Positions 63,323-64,000 of a stretch of 64,000 bases of DNA are shown here, one piece after another. Within the stretch, counting starts at the first letter, position 1. Each line of letters begins with the position of its first letter. This DNA comes from Staphylococcus sp. NAM3COL9. GTDB lineage: Bacteria; Bacillota; Bacilli; Staphylococcales; Staphylococcaceae. The DNA is taken from positions 259,674-323,673 of the forward strand of contig NZ_LGPC01000014.1 of the NCBI RefSeq assembly GCF_001431205.1. Reading direction: 5' to 3'. Position numbers and translations under genes: made by a program. The notes under the pieces were generated by a model. It was not told where the DNA came from, did no database searches, and saw only the letters and a program-made list of their open reading frames with translations.

Positions 63323-63495
63323 GGCAATGTCCTCCTAGGTATCCAGATTTCTATAACAGTTAGGTTCTATTCTACCACAGACCGTTTATATATTCATATA
63401 AAAATGAATCTGTTTGCCATATTAATTGAAGACCTTATAATATATTAATTACTTAACCTTTATCAATAGACTATTGACATAAATAAGTAAATGAT

Positions 63496-63858
63496 TTATC
63501 CGAAATTGCGTTTCAAATCTTCAACAATTTCTTCGATAGAACCGCCTACTGATAATTTGACAGCAGCTGTAAAACTACCTTCAACAATCGGTGCATCGAC
63601 TTTTTCTACTTGATATTTACCTTCATACATTTCAATAGCTAAATCTAAGTTCATTTCTGCGGAACCAATATCATAGAAACAAAGTGCATCATCGTCTAAA
63701 TCATTAATCATTTCTTGAATATGATCGTAAGATGTTCCAATCTTACCTTCAACCCCACCCTGTATTAATATTGGAACATCTCCTGCCATTTGTTCCAATA
63801 ATGTTTTTGTACCGTTTGCAATATCTTCACTATGACTCACAATTACAATTTTCGTCAT
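63496..63858 (-). CDS. dhaM: Dihydroxyacetone kinase phosphotransfer subunit DhaM
   Basis: 120 residues, the short one-domain form. The active His is residue 9 in KIVIVSHSEDIANG, and the family blocks IQGGVEGKIGTSYDHI, YDIGSAEMNLDLAIE and DAPIVEGSFTAAVKLSVGG follow. It passes phosphate from PTS HPr to DhaL-bound ADP, so that DhaK-bound dihydroxyacetone is phosphorylated. The ATG is two bases after the dhaL stop. Confidence 0.95.
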   Translation of the reverse strand: MTKIVIVSHSEDIANGTKTLLEQMAGDVPILIQGGVEGKIGTSYDHIQEMINDLDDDALCFYDIGSAEMNLDLAIEMYEGKYQVEKVDAPIVEGSFTAAVKLSVGGSIEEIVEDLKRNFG

Positions 63859-63860
63859 AA

Positions 63861-64000
63861 TTATTCATCTCCAATCAATGCATTTAATATATAAACACTG
63901 CTCTGTGCACCTGGGTCAATGTGCCCTTTTGATTCTTCTTTAAAATACGATGCTCTTCCTTTTGTAGCAACGATATCTTTTGTTTCGTCTGCGTACGTTT
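63861..64000 (-). CDS. dhaL: Dihydroxyacetone kinase subunit DhaL, C-terminal part (5' end outside window)
   Basis: The frame runs from the window edge to TAA 63863-63861, about 45 residues. The end reads ATKGRASYFKEESKGHIDPG then AQSSVYILNALIGDE, the conserved C-terminus of DhaL with its Gly-Arg-Ala-Ser-Tyr and Asp-Pro-Gly-Ala motifs. DhaL binds the ADP cofactor. dhaK is expected just outside the window. Confidence 0.93.
   Translation of the reverse strand, partial: TYADETKDIVATKGRASYFKEESKGHIDPGAQSSVYILNALIGDE

Noticed and set aside
1..64000. CRISPR arrays, prophage, insertion sequences, tRNA or rRNA genes
   Set aside because: No evenly spaced repeats, transposase, integrase or phage structural genes, and no tRNA-like or rRNA sequence were seen; the repeats present are short, scattered and intergenic.

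Overview
The window is core chromosome of a Staphylococcus. Many products read as close relatives of well known staphylococcal proteins (LtaS, NorA, MgrA, SarX, GraX/GraR/GraS, FruR/FruK/FruA, DhaM/DhaL), the DNA is AT-rich, and most genes have strong AGGAGG-type ribosome binding sites, often with TTG or GTG starts. Gene order follows the S. aureus segment from dhaLM to ltaS as I remember it, read in reverse, but the details are not S. aureus. saeRS/saePQ is missing between the GlsB-like gene and csbB, vraFG is missing after graS, and an mdh gene is present. A coagulase-negative species, perhaps of the saprophyticus/xylosus group, is my inference; the exact species cannot be fixed by eye. I see no rRNA, tRNA, insertion sequence, prophage or CRISPR array.

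Layout. 1-5.1 kb: end of a ZIP metal transporter, lipoteichoic acid synthase ltaS, and 5-oxoprolinase subunits pxpB/pxpC behind a small membrane protein. 5.3-9.7 kb: pabA-pabB-pabC (4-aminobenzoate for folate) on the minus strand, divergent from queC-queD-queE (7-cyano-7-deazaguanine for queuosine), which sits behind a preQ1-I riboswitch and an intrinsic terminator. 9.9-16.7 kb: membrane proteins, a GlsB-type stress protein, csbB, an aldo/keto reductase, an MpfA-type CNNM magnesium exporter with an unusual leader, and nagA. 16.9-20.5 kb: the fructose operon fruR-fruK-fruA. 20.7-31.2 kb: a ybaK/ebsC gene broken by an in-frame TGA, galU/gtaB, norA, a PPC-domain protein, mdh, a DedA protein, a second aldo/keto reductase, a COG0523 GTPase and the global regulator mgrA.

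31.4-43.4 kb: cydDC, uppP, a lysine-rich anchored protein with an internal duplication, YqxD and LOG-family proteins, a LysE-type exporter divergent from a MocR regulator with obvious operator repeats, two GNAT acetyltransferases, a small lipoprotein and a DUF1129 protein. 43.7-51.4 kb: two MFS transporters, a DUF456 protein, a LysR regulator, a DUF402 protein with a His/Asn/Gln-rich tail, a MetE-like methyltransferase, a cupin and a YebC regulator. 51.6-64 kb: sarX, a BI-1 protein, a LysM-CHAP cell-wall hydrolase with a WalR box, pit with its DUF47 partner, graXRS, a GNAT protein, an anchored esterase, a YkvI-type transporter, a hypothetical protein and the end of the dihydroxyacetone kinase operon.

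Common themes are the cell envelope (LtaS, CsbB, UppP, DedA, GraXRS, LysM-CHAP) and global regulation (MgrA with its likely target NorA, SarX, GraRS). Intergenic regions hold many strong terminators, and several belong to dispersed repeat families. The signals most worth follow-up are the mpfA leader (short upstream ORFs and a GNRA hairpin between Shine-Dalgarno and TTG start), the altered GraS sensor loop together with the loss of vraFG, the missing sae locus flanked by repeats, and the nonsense codon in ybaK.
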